From assembly GCA_001596155.1 (NCBI GenBank), contig CP014771.1:62001-126000 (forward strand): 64,000 nt of DNA, in the 5' to 3' direction. Positions 9,003 to 17,157 of the stretch are shown here, one piece after another (the stretch's first letter is position 1; the number at the start of each line of letters is the position of its first letter). A program made the translations under genes and the position numbers. The notes under the pieces were generated by a model. It saw nothing but the letters and a program-made list of their open reading frames with translations. It searched no databases and had not been told where the DNA came from. The stretch is from Hymenobacter psoromatis (GTDB taxonomy: Bacteria > Bacteroidota > Bacteroidia > Cytophagales > Hymenobacteraceae).

Positions 9003-9857
9003 ATGTCACTGCACCTGCTTGCCCGTCCGCAACACCCCGCTGCCCCCGCCTCGGGCATGGTCTGGAAGATGCTATTTGACCGTCAGCAAGCGCTGCTGCA
9101 CCGCTGGGCCGGGGCCGGCTTCTGGCAGGCGCTGGCCGAGCTGGGGCTGCGGCGCGACACGCTGCCCAACCTCACTCAAATCAGCCGCCTGGTGCAGCAG
9201 CGCACCGGCTGGACGCTGCTGCTCACCGGCACGCCCGTGAGCGACGCCACCTACTACGCGGCCCTGGCCCGGCGCGAGCTGCCGGTAGTGTCGCGGCTGC
9301 GCGGTTTCAGCGAGTTTGACCAGCCGCCGGGCGGCGTCGATTTGTTTGCCGACCTTTTTGGGCGGGTTGCGCTGCTGCTCCAGCCCGGCTATGCGCAGGC
9401 GCTGCACGAACTGGGCCGCGCCTGGGAGCTGGCCACTACGCCGGCCACGGTGGGGCTGCTGCGCCGCTTTGCCCGCGCCACGTTCGAGCGCGGGTTATTC
9501 AAAAACGAGGGGAAAACGCATTTCTACGGCGCTGCGCTGCTCACTACCCCTCGCTACCTGCACGCTGCCGCCGTAGCCGAGGCTACCGCCTACCAGCCCC
9601 TGGCCAACGCCATGCGCTACCTCAGCCCGCCCGCCACCGAGGCCGACCTGACGGCCGTAGGCCCGGAAGTATATTTCGTGGCCGAAAGCTGGGCTGAGCT
9701 GAGTGCCGCCATCGCGCAGCTGAGCCAGGAGCTGGTGAAGCTGCGGCGCCAGGCCATCGGTAGCCAGCCAGTGCCGTTTACGGCTATGCCCACCGATTAC
9801 ACCAGCCGGCAGCATGCTTTTGTAGCCCGCATACCGGGCCTGCGGCAGCCAGATTAA
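9003..9857 (+). CDS. aromatic amino acid hydroxylase homologue lacking both iron-binding histidines
   Basis: This 284-residue protein aligns along its length with bacterial phenylalanine 4-monooxygenases. It has the MVWKMLFDRQ opening, TGWTLLLTGTPVSDATYY, and an LARRELPVVSRLR segment. The former metal site is GVDLFADLFGRVALL. In active enzymes this site reads like DxFHDxFGHxP, with two histidines five residues apart. Here they are Ala116 and Arg121. The third ligand, glutamate, appears kept (TFERGLF, Glu162), and FYGAALLTTP matches the conserved IYGAGILSS region. Without the histidines it should not hold catalytic iron, so it is probably a binding or regulatory pseudoenzyme. It is a full-length, in-frame gene with normal codon use, not an obvious pseudogene. 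Confidence 0.8.
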   Translation: MSLHLLARPQHPAAPASGMVWKMLFDRQQALLHRWAGAGFWQALAELGLRRDTLPNLTQISRLVQQRTGWTLLLTGTPVSDATYYAALARRELPVVSRLRGFSEFDQPPGGVDLFADLFGRVALLLQPGYAQALHELGRAWELATTPATVGLLRRFARATFERGLFKNEGKTHFYGAALLTTPRYLHAAAVAEATAYQPLANAMRYLSPPATEADLTAVGPEVYFVAESWAELSAAIAQLSQELVKLRRQAIGSQPVPFTAMPTDYTSRQHAFVARIPGLRQPD

Positions 9858-9897
9858 CTAACTGCTGTTGCGCGGTTTGTTCGGTAAAGCACCGCTG

Positions 9898-9935
9898 GGG
9901 CAGTAGCGCGATTTTTGTAAATCGCGCTACTGCCC
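9898..9935. repeat. 17-bp perfect hairpin of the GTAGCGCGAA type
   Basis: Arms 9898-9914 (GGGCAGTAGCGCGATTT) and 9919-9935 with a 4-base loop. The arm shares AGTAGCGCGA with the repeats at 17158, 49203 and 63909. Confidence 0.8.
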
Positions 9936-9982
9936 ACTGCGTGACGCCAGTTAAATAAGCAGGGGTAGGGATGAGATAGAAC

Positions 9983-10020
9983 GCAAAAGCGCCCACTTTA
10001 GTAGAAGCGGGCGCTTTTGT
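9983..10020. terminator. bidirectional intrinsic terminator
   Basis: AAAAGCGCCC (9985-9994) pairs with GGGCGCTTTT (10009-10018). A-rich and T-rich flanks serve both the plus-strand hydroxylase homologue and the minus-strand dienelactone hydrolase, which converge here. Confidence 0.8.
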
Positions 10021-10050
10021 GCAATACTTAAGCTGCGTTGCAGCAACCAG

Positions 10051-10905
10051 TTACGCCTTCAAGCGGGCTTTCAGGTAGGCCAGGGCTTTTTGATGAGCGT
10101 CGGCGGCTAGCTCCTTGTTGTACTTGGGATTGGAGGGGTTGGCGAAAGCGTGGTCGGCGGGATATTCCTTCACCGTTACCTTTTTACCAGCGGCGGCCAT
10201 GTCCTTCTCGAACTGCTTCACCACCTCGGGATTAATCCACTTATCCTGCTCGGCAAACAGGCCCAGCACGTCGGAATGCAGCGTTTTGAGCTTGGCCACA
10301 TCCTTTTCGGGCATCCCGTAATACATTACGCAGCCCACGGTTTGCTTGCCGCCGAGCAGGGCTGCCTGCAGGCTCCAGCCGCCGCCAAAGCACCAGCCAA
10401 TGGAGGCAAACTCGGCCTTGGGGCCGGCGTATAGTTCGGCCCCTTTGATGATGGCGTCGGCGCGCTCGGTTTTCACGCCCTGCATCAGCTTGCCGGCTTC
10501 TTCGGGGGTAGTGGCTACCTGGCCATCGTAGAGGTCGAGGGCAATGACGTTGACGCCGGGCATTTCCTGCGCGTACATCGCCGATTCCTTCTTGATGTAG
10601 TCGTTCAGGCCCCACCACTCGTGAATCACGAACAGATATTTGTTGCTCGGCTTGGCGCTCTTGATTTCAAAGCCGTGTCCGGTCTGGCCATCGGTAGTCT
10701 TAAATTCAATCATCTGGCCATCACCCTCGTAGGAGTAGGGTAGGGGCGCGTCGTGGCCGCCCGAAAAGTCCTTGTCGGTAGCCAGCATGGCGAAGGCTTC
10801 GGTAGCGCTGGCCGTAGTCGGGCGGGCGCAGCAGCTCATCGCGCTTTGGGCGGCGGCCGACCCAAAGATGCACGCAGTAGCCAGGAGTAGCAGTAGTTTT
10901 TTCAT
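10051..10905 (-). CDS. exported dienelactone-hydrolase-family protein
   Basis: This 284-residue alpha/beta-hydrolase has a signal peptide (MKKLLLLLATACIFGSAAAQ). The family's cysteine nucleophile lies in GWCFGGGWS (Cys172), with Asp221 (FAEQDKWI) and His252 (PADHAFANP) completing the triad. IHEWWGLNDYIKKESAMYA is the usual first signature. Dienelactone hydrolases open lactone rings in aromatic degradation, but secreted Bacteroidota members have unknown substrates. It is monocistronic, between a terminator on its 5' side (from the ABC1 gene) and a bidirectional one at its 3' end. Confidence 0.9.
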   Translation of the reverse strand: MKKLLLLLATACIFGSAAAQSAMSCCARPTTASATEAFAMLATDKDFSGGHDAPLPYSYEGDGQMIEFKTTDGQTGHGFEIKSAKPSNKYLFVIHEWWGLNDYIKKESAMYAQEMPGVNVIALDLYDGQVATTPEEAGKLMQGVKTERADAIIKGAELYAGPKAEFASIGWCFGGGWSLQAALLGGKQTVGCVMYYGMPEKDVAKLKTLHSDVLGLFAEQDKWINPEVVKQFEKDMAAAGKKVTVKEYPADHAFANPSNPKYNKELAADAHQKALAYLKARLKA

Positions 10906-10915
10906 GGTGGTGAAA

Positions 10916-10955
10916 AGAAAAATGGTCTGATTAGGTGATACCTAACCAGACCATT
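10916..10955 (-). terminator. intrinsic terminator of the ABC1 kinase gene
   Basis: AATGGTCTG (10921-10929) pairs with CAGACCATT (10947-10955), with an inner TTAGG/CCTAA stem. On the minus strand it is followed by a T-rich run. It sits just upstream of the dienelactone hydrolase start. Confidence 0.7.
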
Positions 10956-10981
10956 CGGCAGAGGTTTGCAAAACGCGGAAA

Positions 10982-12292
10982 CTAGGCGTCGTATTGAGTG
11001 CGCACTACCGCGCCTAACTCAGTCAGCAGCGAAAACAGCCCCACGTAGGTGCGGTTCAGGTACACGAAGTGGGCCGAGCCGCGGGGCTCGCGCTGCTGGC
11101 GCAGGTCCTGGTCCTGCATCAGGTCGTCGCCCAGGCTGTAGAGACTTTTGAGGTAAGTAGGGTCGCCGAAGTCGAAGGTTTCCTGCCGAAAAGGCCGGCC
11201 CACCAATTCCAGCGACTGCGTGAGCGTGCGCAGGTACATTTCGCGCAGGGCGGGCGCGTCGGTGGGGCGCAGTACGCCGGCCTCAGTGAGCAGGGTAGCG
11301 AGGCGGGCGGGGTCGGCGAGGGTTTCGGGGGCCAGCAGCGACAGAAACTGCTGCTGCTCCAGCAGCGGCACGTCTTTCACGCAGCCAAAATCTAGCACGC
11401 CCACCGTGCCGCCATCGGTGAGGCTGAACAGGAAGTTGCCGGGGTGCGGGTCGGCGTGCAGCTGCCGCAGCTCGCGCAGCTGATATTGGTAAAAATCCCA
11501 GAGCGCCTGCCCGAGTTGGTTGCGCACTTCCTGGCTGGGGTTTTCGGCCCGAAACTCCTGGAGGTGCTGGCCGGGCAGCCAGTCCATCGTGAGGATGCGT
11601 GCGGCCGACAGGGCGGGGTAGTAGGTCGGAAATTGCAGGTGCGGCAGGTGGCCGCACTTGGCCGCCACGGACTGGCCGCGGCTCAGTTCCAGCTTATAGT
11701 CAGTCTCTTCGAGTAGGCGCGCCTCCACCTCGGCGATGTAGGGGCGCAGAGTTTCCTCCTTGAGGCCCATCACGCGCAGGGCCACCGGCTTCACCATCGC
11801 AATGTCGGACCGGATGCTCGCGCCTACCCCCGGATACTGTACCTTCACGGCCAGGTCCTTGCCCATTTTGCGGGCAAAATGCACCTGCCCGATGCTGGCC
11901 GCCTGCCGCGCATTGGGCTCAAATTCGTCGAAAACCTCGCTCGGCGAATGCCCGAAAGCATCGCGAAACGCCTTGACTACCAGCGGCCCCGACAGCGGCG
12001 GGGTCTGGTACTGCGCCTGGCGGAACTGCTCGGCGTAGGCGGGGGGTAGGAGATTTTTCTCCATCGCTAGCATCTGGGCCACCTTCAGCACCGAGCCCTT
12101 CATCTCGCTTAGCGTGCCGTAAAGCTCGGCGGCGTTGGCCTGGTGCAGGTCAGCCATCGGCGAGTCGGCCCCCACGGCTTTTTTGGCGTAGTGCTGCACG
12201 TAGTTGGCCCCCACTTTAAAGCCGGTTTTGGCGAAGCGGGCGGCGCGAGCCACTTTGGAAGTGGGCAGCGACTCCTGGGGTTGGTCAGACAT
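10982..12292 (-). CDS. ABC1/UbiB-family atypical kinase
   Basis: From MSDQPQESLPTSK this is about 436 residues. An upstream start at 12337 would run into a dispersed palindrome, so I prefer 12292. ABC1 hallmarks are present: the N-terminal MKGSVLKVAQML (KxGQ-like), the alanine-rich loop QAASIGQVHFA, the lysine strand LAVKVQYPG, HADPHPGNFLF and the metal-binding LDFGCVKDV. The family has protein-kinase-like ATPases that support quinone synthesis or lipid homeostasis. It lies downstream of a TetR-like gene and photolyase on the same strand. A palindrome separates it from the TetR-like gene. Confidence 0.92.
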   Translation of the reverse strand: MSDQPQESLPTSKVARAARFAKTGFKVGANYVQHYAKKAVGADSPMADLHQANAAELYGTLSEMKGSVLKVAQMLAMEKNLLPPAYAEQFRQAQYQTPPLSGPLVVKAFRDAFGHSPSEVFDEFEPNARQAASIGQVHFARKMGKDLAVKVQYPGVGASIRSDIAMVKPVALRVMGLKEETLRPYIAEVEARLLEETDYKLELSRGQSVAAKCGHLPHLQFPTYYPALSAARILTMDWLPGQHLQEFRAENPSQEVRNQLGQALWDFYQYQLRELRQLHADPHPGNFLFSLTDGGTVGVLDFGCVKDVPLLEQQQFLSLLAPETLADPARLATLLTEAGVLRPTDAPALREMYLRTLTQSLELVGRPFRQETFDFGDPTYLKSLYSLGDDLMQDQDLRQQREPRGSAHFVYLNRTYVGLFSLLTELGAVVRTQYDA

Positions 12293-12321
12293 TTGGGAGG
12301 TAGGGACTAAGAATATAAAGG

Positions 12322-12413
12322 CTGTCATTGCGAGCAAAGCGAAGCAATCGCACCAGAACGATACCCACGCCGGTCGTTCCGATGCGATTGCTTCGCTTTG
12401 CTCGCAATGACAG
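12322..12413. repeat. family A palindrome (TGTCATTGCGAG...GCAATCGCA)
   Basis: Perfect 31-base arms, 12322-12352 and 12383-12413. Related copies lie at 47871, 53298 and 60608. The loop starts CCAGAACGA, as in the 47871 copy. Confidence 0.9.
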
Positions 12414-12423
12414 AGCCTAGTTG

Positions 12424-13059
12424 TTACGAGTGCTTGTGCAGCAAGAACCGCCCGAAATCGAGGGCCGAATCGAAGGTATTCCGACCCACCAGGTCGAAGC
12501 TCAGCGTCACGGCTTTTTCCACGGCCGCGTCGGTGCGTTCGAAGTTGGTTGACTCGTCGCGCACGAAATAGAGCAGGATAAATTGCAGCTGGCGCCGGAA
12601 AATGCGGCCGTAGCCATCCTGCAAAAACGGCCGGCTGGCCACCTCACCCGTGGCGCGACCTTCGTGCAGCAACCCCCGTACAAAGTCCTCGAAATCATCC
12701 TCAAACCGGTTCAGCACCTTGGGCACCAGCGCCGGCTGGCGCTTCTGCGAGCGGCCTAACGTAAGCAACACGAAACTGCGGTTGTTTTTCAGGATTTCGA
12801 GCAGCGTGTAGTAAAACGCCAGCAGCTTTTCGCGGGCACCGTAGCCTTGCCAGGCGGGCTCCTGGGCCGCCTGTGTGCGGGCATCGTGGCCAAAAGCGAC
12901 CCAGGCCTCACGGTCGATGGCCGCGAAGGAGGCGTAGTGGCGGTAAAAATCACCCTCCGAAATACCCTGCGCATCGGCAAAGACAAAAACGGTTTTGGGC
13001 GCGTGGCCGTGGCGGCGTAGGTAGTCGAGGTAGGCGGCTTTAAGGTCGGCAGATTCCAT
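12424..13059 (-). CDS. TetR-like regulatory protein linked to the ABC1 kinase
   Basis: This all-helical protein has 211 residues. The N-terminus (KAAYLDYLRRHGHAPKTVFV, ...AQGISEGDFYRHY) has the length and rhythm of a TetR helix-turn-helix, with GISEGDFYRHYASF as the recognition-helix region. The rest resembles TetR C-terminal ligand domains found beside ABC1 genes in Bacteroidota. DNA binding is plausible but the HTH is divergent. It sits between photolyase (36 bases upstream) and ABC1 on one strand, so the three may be co-regulated. Target and ligand are unknown. Confidence 0.7.
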   Translation of the reverse strand: MESADLKAAYLDYLRRHGHAPKTVFVFADAQGISEGDFYRHYASFAAIDREAWVAFGHDARTQAAQEPAWQGYGAREKLLAFYYTLLEILKNNRSFVLLTLGRSQKRQPALVPKVLNRFEDDFEDFVRGLLHEGRATGEVASRPFLQDGYGRIFRRQLQFILLYFVRDESTNFERTDAAVEKAVTLSFDLVGRNTFDSALDFGRFLLHKHS

Positions 13060-13095
13060 AGCCGTATAACCAGCTGGCCGGCCTGCTGGTTCAGG

Positions 13096-14409
13096 CTACT
13101 TATTCCGAGCCTTGCGGATGAGGTCAATGGCCCGCTCGCGGCCAAACTTGTGGTCCACAATGGGGGTAGGATAGTTGTCGGTGCCGAACTCGGGCACCCA
13201 CTGCTTCACGTACTCATACGCGGGGTCGTACTGTTTTTGCTGGCTGTCGGGGCTATATACTCTGAACCAGGGCGCGGCTATGGCCCCGGTGCCGGCCATC
13301 CACTGCCAGTTGCCCACGTTGTTGCTCATGTCATAGTCGAGCAGCTTCTCGGAGAAATAATGCTCGCCCAGCCGCCAGTCGATAAACAGCTGCTTCACCA
13401 GCAGGCCCGCCGCCGCGATGCGCGCCCGGTTGTGGATATAGCCGGTTTCGTTGAGTTGGCGCATCCCGGCGTCCACGAGGGGGTAGCCGGTGCGGCCCTC
13501 GCACCAGGCTTGGTACTGCGCCTCATCGTCGCGGTAGGGCAGGTGGCGCATCTTGGGGTCGTAGGCTTCGGTGGCGGTGTTGGGGAAATGCCAGAGCAGC
13601 ATCATAAAGAAATCCCGCCAAATCATCTCGTTCAACAGCTTGTTGTTCAGCTCCTGGGCCTGCTGCATGAGCTGCCGGATGCTCACCGTGCCAAAGCGCA
13701 GATGCACCGACATGCGGGTGGTGCCGCGCTTTTCAGCCGGCAAGTCGCGCACCTTATCGTAGCGCTTCACTACCTCGGCGGGGGGTAGGGCGGCGGGCGG
13801 CGTCCACTGCTCATGCCGCGCAAAACCCATGCTCGGGAGCGTGGGCCGCTTGGCATCGGCGGGGTGGGGTAGGGCCAGGTTTTCCTGCTTAAAAAGCCGG
13901 CTCGACGGATGCGGCTTGAAATCATCGGGCGTCACCTTGGCCTGCCACGCTTTGGAATAGGCCCCGAATACTTTCGGCGGTTTGCCGTTTTTGGTCAGCA
14001 GCTCATCCTTGGCAAAAATTACCTGGTCCTTGAAGGCGTTGAATTCTACGCCGTTCTTTTCCAGCAGCTTCGCGATGGCCGCATCGCGCTCGGTGGCGTA
14101 GGGCTCGTAGTCCTCGTTGGTGTACACGGCCGCCACGTCGTAGTCTTTCAAGAGCTTAGCAAACACCTCTGGCGTGCGGCCGTAGCGCGCCAGAAAGCCG
14201 CCGCCGGCCTCATGCGCCTCGTGGGCCAGGCGCTCCACCTGGTCAAAAATAAAGGTGAGGCGAGCGTCGTCCTTCGGCAATTTTTCCAGGATAGTCTGGT
14301 CATAAATGAACAGCGGCAGCACCGGGTGGCCGCTTTGCAAGGCCGCCGCCAGGCCCGCGTTATCCTGAAAGCGCAGGTCGCGCCGATGCCAGAAGAGGGT
14401 GATTTTCAT
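13096..14409 (-). CDS. phrB: deoxyribodipyrimidine photolyase
   Basis: This protein has about 437 residues. I place the start at ATG 14409 (MKITLFWHRRDLRFQDN), since the eight residues before it are not conserved in the family. It has the N-terminal alpha/beta antenna domain and the FAD-binding C-terminal domain: GRTGYPLVDAGMRQL, ETGYIHNRARIA and DYDMSNNVGNWQWMAGTG. It repairs UV-induced cyclobutane pyrimidine dimers with blue light, and length and motifs fit class I CPD photolyases. A BLUF photoreceptor occurs elsewhere in the window. The downstream TetR-like gene begins 36 bases after its stop. Confidence 0.93.
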   Translation of the reverse strand: MKITLFWHRRDLRFQDNAGLAAALQSGHPVLPLFIYDQTILEKLPKDDARLTFIFDQVERLAHEAHEAGGGFLARYGRTPEVFAKLLKDYDVAAVYTNEDYEPYATERDAAIAKLLEKNGVEFNAFKDQVIFAKDELLTKNGKPPKVFGAYSKAWQAKVTPDDFKPHPSSRLFKQENLALPHPADAKRPTLPSMGFARHEQWTPPAALPPAEVVKRYDKVRDLPAEKRGTTRMSVHLRFGTVSIRQLMQQAQELNNKLLNEMIWRDFFMMLLWHFPNTATEAYDPKMRHLPYRDDEAQYQAWCEGRTGYPLVDAGMRQLNETGYIHNRARIAAAGLLVKQLFIDWRLGEHYFSEKLLDYDMSNNVGNWQWMAGTGAIAAPWFRVYSPDSQQKQYDPAYEYVKQWVPEFGTDNYPTPIVDHKFGRERAIDLIRKARNK

Positions 14410-14434
14410 GGTAATGTGTTCACGAAGTGACAAA

Positions 14435-14550
14435 AAATCGCTAGCCCGTCATTCCGAGCTTGCCGAGGAATCTTGCTCGCGCCGTTCGAGTGTCGGTCAA
14501 CGATGCGAGCGAGATTCCTCGGCAAGCTCGGAATGACGGGCTAGCGATTT
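14435..14550. repeat. family C palindrome with perfect 39-base arms
   Basis: Arms 14435-14473 and 14512-14550 are exact reverse complements containing CCGTCATTCCGAGCTTGCC. The loop begins TTGCTCGCGCCGT and contains CAACGATGCG, as in the copy at 20662. Confidence 0.92.
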
Positions 14551-14577
14551 CCTAACTAGCTTATTAGCTTATATAAA

Positions 14578-15294
14578 TTATTTTAACTTGCCCATGCCGC
14601 CATCCACGGCCAGCACTTGGCCGGTGATGAACGTGGCTTGGTCAGACAGCAGGAAGGCGGCCATGCTGGCCAAGTCGGTGGCCCGGCCCACGCGCTGCAA
14701 GGGGTGGCGCCTGGCGCCGGCTTCGGCCTTTTCGGGCGTGTTGAGCAGGGCGGCGGCCAGGGGCGTATCGGTGAGGCTGGGTGCCAGACAGTTGACGCGC
14801 AGGCCGCTGGCGGCGTATTCGGCGGCCAGGGCGCGGGTGAGGCCCTCCACGGCGGCTTTGGCCGTGGCAATGCTGGTGTGGAAACTCATGCCCACGGCGG
14901 CCGCTACGGTGCTGAACAACACCACGCTACCCCCGCCTTCGGCCTTCTTGAGGCGCTTCACGGTGGCTTGCAGCGCCTGCACCGCGCCCAGCACGTTCAG
15001 CTCAAAATCGGCGCGAAAATCATCGGCCGGCACCCGCTCGAAAGGCCGTAGCTTGATGGAGCCGGGGCAGTACACGAGGCCGTGCAGCACCTCGGGCAGC
15101 GCGTCGAAGGCGGTGCCCACGGGCTGGGTAGCGTCGTAGGTGAAGTGGGTGGTGCTCAGGGCTGCCAGCTCGGGCGAGAGGTGGCGCGAAGCCGTGAAAA
15201 GCGTGGCACCGTCGGCCGCCAGCAGCTGGGCCGTGGCCAGCCCGATGCCCGACGAAGCGCCGACCACGAGGATATTCTTACCAGTAAAATTCAT
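14578..15294 (-). CDS. short-chain dehydrogenase/reductase
   Basis: This protein has about 238 residues from MNFTGKNILVVG. It has a classical SDR layout: the dinucleotide-binding GASSGIGLATAQ near the N-terminus, a central strand LHGLVYCPGSIKL in place of NNAG, and the catalytic serine in VVLFSTVAAAVGMSFHTS. The usual YxxxK is replaced by a HTSIATAKAAVEG segment: the lysine is kept but the tyrosine is not where expected. It ends FITGQVLAVDGGMG. The substrate is unknown, and the altered active site suggests unusual chemistry or a non-catalytic role. The start further upstream (15345) would add an unlikely basic leader. Confidence 0.85.
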   Translation of the reverse strand: MNFTGKNILVVGASSGIGLATAQLLAADGATLFTASRHLSPELAALSTTHFTYDATQPVGTAFDALPEVLHGLVYCPGSIKLRPFERVPADDFRADFELNVLGAVQALQATVKRLKKAEGGGSVVLFSTVAAAVGMSFHTSIATAKAAVEGLTRALAAEYAASGLRVNCLAPSLTDTPLAAALLNTPEKAEAGARRHPLQRVGRATDLASMAAFLLSDQATFITGQVLAVDGGMGKLK

Positions 15295-15351
15295 GAATGG
15301 CAGCGATGCAAAAGATGGACCTTGCAAACGGCCCAACCGGCGCAATGTTCG

Positions 15352-15762
15352 CTACACCACGAACGGATTGACGACGCGCAGGGTGCCTTCGACGAGCTGC
15401 CCGGCATTCAAATCTTCCGAATAAAGCGTATCGCAGCCGCATTCGAGCGCGGCGGCCACAATGAGCGCATCGAACCAGGAAAACCCGTAGCGATGGGCCA
15501 GGCGCGTGGCGTGGGCAATAGTAGCGGGGGTAGTGCTGCTAACCTGATGGCTGGCAGTAAGCTCAATCAGGGCGGTTTGGATATCGGGCCAGGCGGCCTT
15601 CATCTTGCGGTGGCTCACATTGACGAACTCAACAAGTACTTGCGTAGATATCCACGTCTCGCCACTGCCAATGGCGGTAATTGCCTGCGCCTTTTTAAGC
15701 ACTTCATACCCCGAGTAGGCGTAAATCAGCACATTGGTATCCAGAAAAATTCTAGCGCTCAT
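15352..15762 (-). CDS. PIN-domain toxin (VapC-like)
   Basis: From MSARIFLDTNVLIYAYSG this is about 136 residues. PIN acidic residues are in place: FLDTN near the start, VLVEFVN mid-protein, SWFDALIVAAAL and a late LYSEDLNAGQ. These build a metal-dependent ribonuclease site. Its start overlaps the end of the antitoxin gene by 11 bases, the standard arrangement for a VapBC-type module. RNA target unknown. Confidence 0.88.
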   Translation of the reverse strand: MSARIFLDTNVLIYAYSGYEVLKKAQAITAIGSGETWISTQVLVEFVNVSHRKMKAAWPDIQTALIELTASHQVSSTTPATIAHATRLAHRYGFSWFDALIVAAALECGCDTLYSEDLNAGQLVEGTLRVVNPFVV

Positions 15763-15940
15763 TGGCTTCCTCCCTGTTGAACTTAAAGCCACGTGTATCC
15801 AGCTTTAGAGCATCGAATGTGGCGGGCGGGCGGGGCACGGCCAGGGAAGAAGCCGAGATAGTGAGTACCCCCAGGGACTGCAATTCTTCCAGCAGGCGGC
15901 GGGCGTGTTCGTTTTGAAGGGTGACGGTGACGGTTTCCAT
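15752..15940 (-). CDS. antitoxin partner of the PIN toxin
   Basis: From METVTVTLQNEHARRLLEEL this small protein has 62 residues. It has an N-terminal helix rich in Glu/Leu and a C-terminal RGFKFNREEANER tail. Such tails occur in short antitoxins paired with PIN toxins, where the tail wraps into the toxin. The upstream ATG at 15970 is less likely because it adds a hydrophobic, unconserved leader. The antitoxin usually represses its own operon with the toxin. Confidence 0.78.
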   Translation of the reverse strand: METVTVTLQNEHARRLLEELQSLGVLTISASSLAVPRPPATFDALKLDTRGFKFNREEANER

Positions 15941-16000
15941 AAGAATGACAAGCCAGATTGAGGAGTACAAGTTACGGCGAAAACCGCCGCCCTACGCCGC

Positions 16001-16207
16001 TTAGCGCGGGATGGCCCGGCGCGCGGTTTCCAGCGGCAGGTGGGGGTAGGCGGGCGGCAGGGCGGCGTCCAGCTCTGGTTTTTTGTCCAGAAAAATGGGC
16101 TCGTTTTCGTTGGCCAGGTTCCAGGTGCCGAGGTAATGCACCTGGCCCGCCGCCAAGGGATAGCTCGTCCATCGCATAGAGCCGCAAAGTAAGGCCAGCC
16201 CGGTCAC
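16001..16207 (-). CDS. small protein of unknown function, coupled to the EamA transporter
   Basis: The frame can open at GTG 16207, overlapping the transporter stop (GTGA), or at ATG 16177. It ends with RRAIPR at 16001. The body (TSYPLAAGQVHYLGTWNLAN, then EPIFLDKKPELDAALPPAY) uses the G/C-ending codons of neighbouring genes (AAC CTG GCC AAC GAA AAC GAG), so it is probably translated. I recognise no family. The overlapping start suggests translational coupling to the transporter. Confidence 0.55.
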   Translation of the reverse strand: MTGLALLCGSMRWTSYPLAAGQVHYLGTWNLANENEPIFLDKKPELDAALPPAYPHLPLETARRAIPR

Positions 16208-17139
16208 TGGTTTTCGGTCGTCGCCAGTAGCTCGGTGGGCACCGGGCCGGGCCGGGGCTTACGGCTCACCAGCCACACGCCCACGAAGATGAGCGCCGCC
16301 TGCCAGGCCTTATCCAGGGTAAAACGGTCCTTGCCCGTGGCCACGGCGATGAGCACCGCCAGCACCGGCTGCAAGTAGATGTACACGCCCAGCAGCGCCG
16401 GCGTAGCGTACTTCAACGCCCAGTTATTCAAGAGGTAAGCCAGGATGGTGAGAAAGAAAATCATGTAGCCCAGCTCGGCCCAGATGAAGAGCGGAAAGCG
16501 GCCGTAGTCGGCCGCGAGGGCCTGCGACAGCCCCGCCGGGATGGCAATGACGCCGCCCACCAGAAAGATGCGCGCCAGCACCGTGAAGGCGTTGTATTTG
16601 CGCATCAGCGGCGCTACCAGCACCAGGTACAAGCCAAAAACCGTGGCATTGAGTAGCAAATACAGATTGCCCAAAAAGGCCGCCTGCGGCACCGCGCCGT
16701 TGCTGGGCCGGCTCAGGATGAGGGCCGCCGCGCCGGCCGCGCCCAGCCCAATGCCCACCAGCTTTTGCGGCGTAATCTTATCCTTGAGCAGCACCGCCGA
16801 GGCCAGCACCACCACAATGGGCGAGATGGTTTGGAGCAGCGACGCGTTGATGGGGGTAGTGAGGTTGAGGCCCGCGAAAAAGGCCAGTTGATTGAGCCCG
16901 ATGCCCAGCACGCCGCACGCCACGGTCCGCAGGTTGTCGGCCCGCCCGCTGATGCGCTCGCGCGGGGCCACCAGCAGCTTGAGCAGCCCAAAAAACAGCG
17001 CCGCTCCCGCAATGCGCAGCGTCACGATGCCCAGCGGCTGCATGTAGCGCGGCATAATGTCCTTGGCCAGGCTATACGTGCCCGCGTAGATGAGCGAAAC
17101 CAGGAACAGGGCCGCGTGCAGGCGAATTTTGGCGAACAT
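16204..17139 (-). CDS. EamA/DMT-family inner-membrane transporter
   Basis: This 311-residue protein has about ten hydrophobic helices in two EamA repeats. It starts MFAKIRLHAALFLVSLIYAG and includes NQLAFFAGLNLTTPINASLLQTISP and a second-half WAELGYMIFFLTILAY. The family exports amino acids or other metabolites; the substrate cannot be assigned. The C-terminus ends in a short basic/proline tail. A tiny gene is coupled at its 3' end. It is divergent from rarA, with a large palindrome between them. Confidence 0.9.
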   Translation of the reverse strand: MFAKIRLHAALFLVSLIYAGTYSLAKDIMPRYMQPLGIVTLRIAGAALFFGLLKLLVAPRERISGRADNLRTVACGVLGIGLNQLAFFAGLNLTTPINASLLQTISPIVVVLASAVLLKDKITPQKLVGIGLGAAGAAALILSRPSNGAVPQAAFLGNLYLLLNATVFGLYLVLVAPLMRKYNAFTVLARIFLVGGVIAIPAGLSQALAADYGRFPLFIWAELGYMIFFLTILAYLLNNWALKYATPALLGVYIYLQPVLAVLIAVATGKDRFTLDKAWQAALIFVGVWLVSRKPRPGPVPTELLATTENQ

Positions 17140-17157
17140 AGGGGGGTAGGGCAGGCA

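Noticed and set aside
12293..12337. Earlier start of the ABC1 kinase
   Set aside because: It runs into the palindrome at 12322, and the residues are not kinase-like; MSDQ at 12292 fits better.
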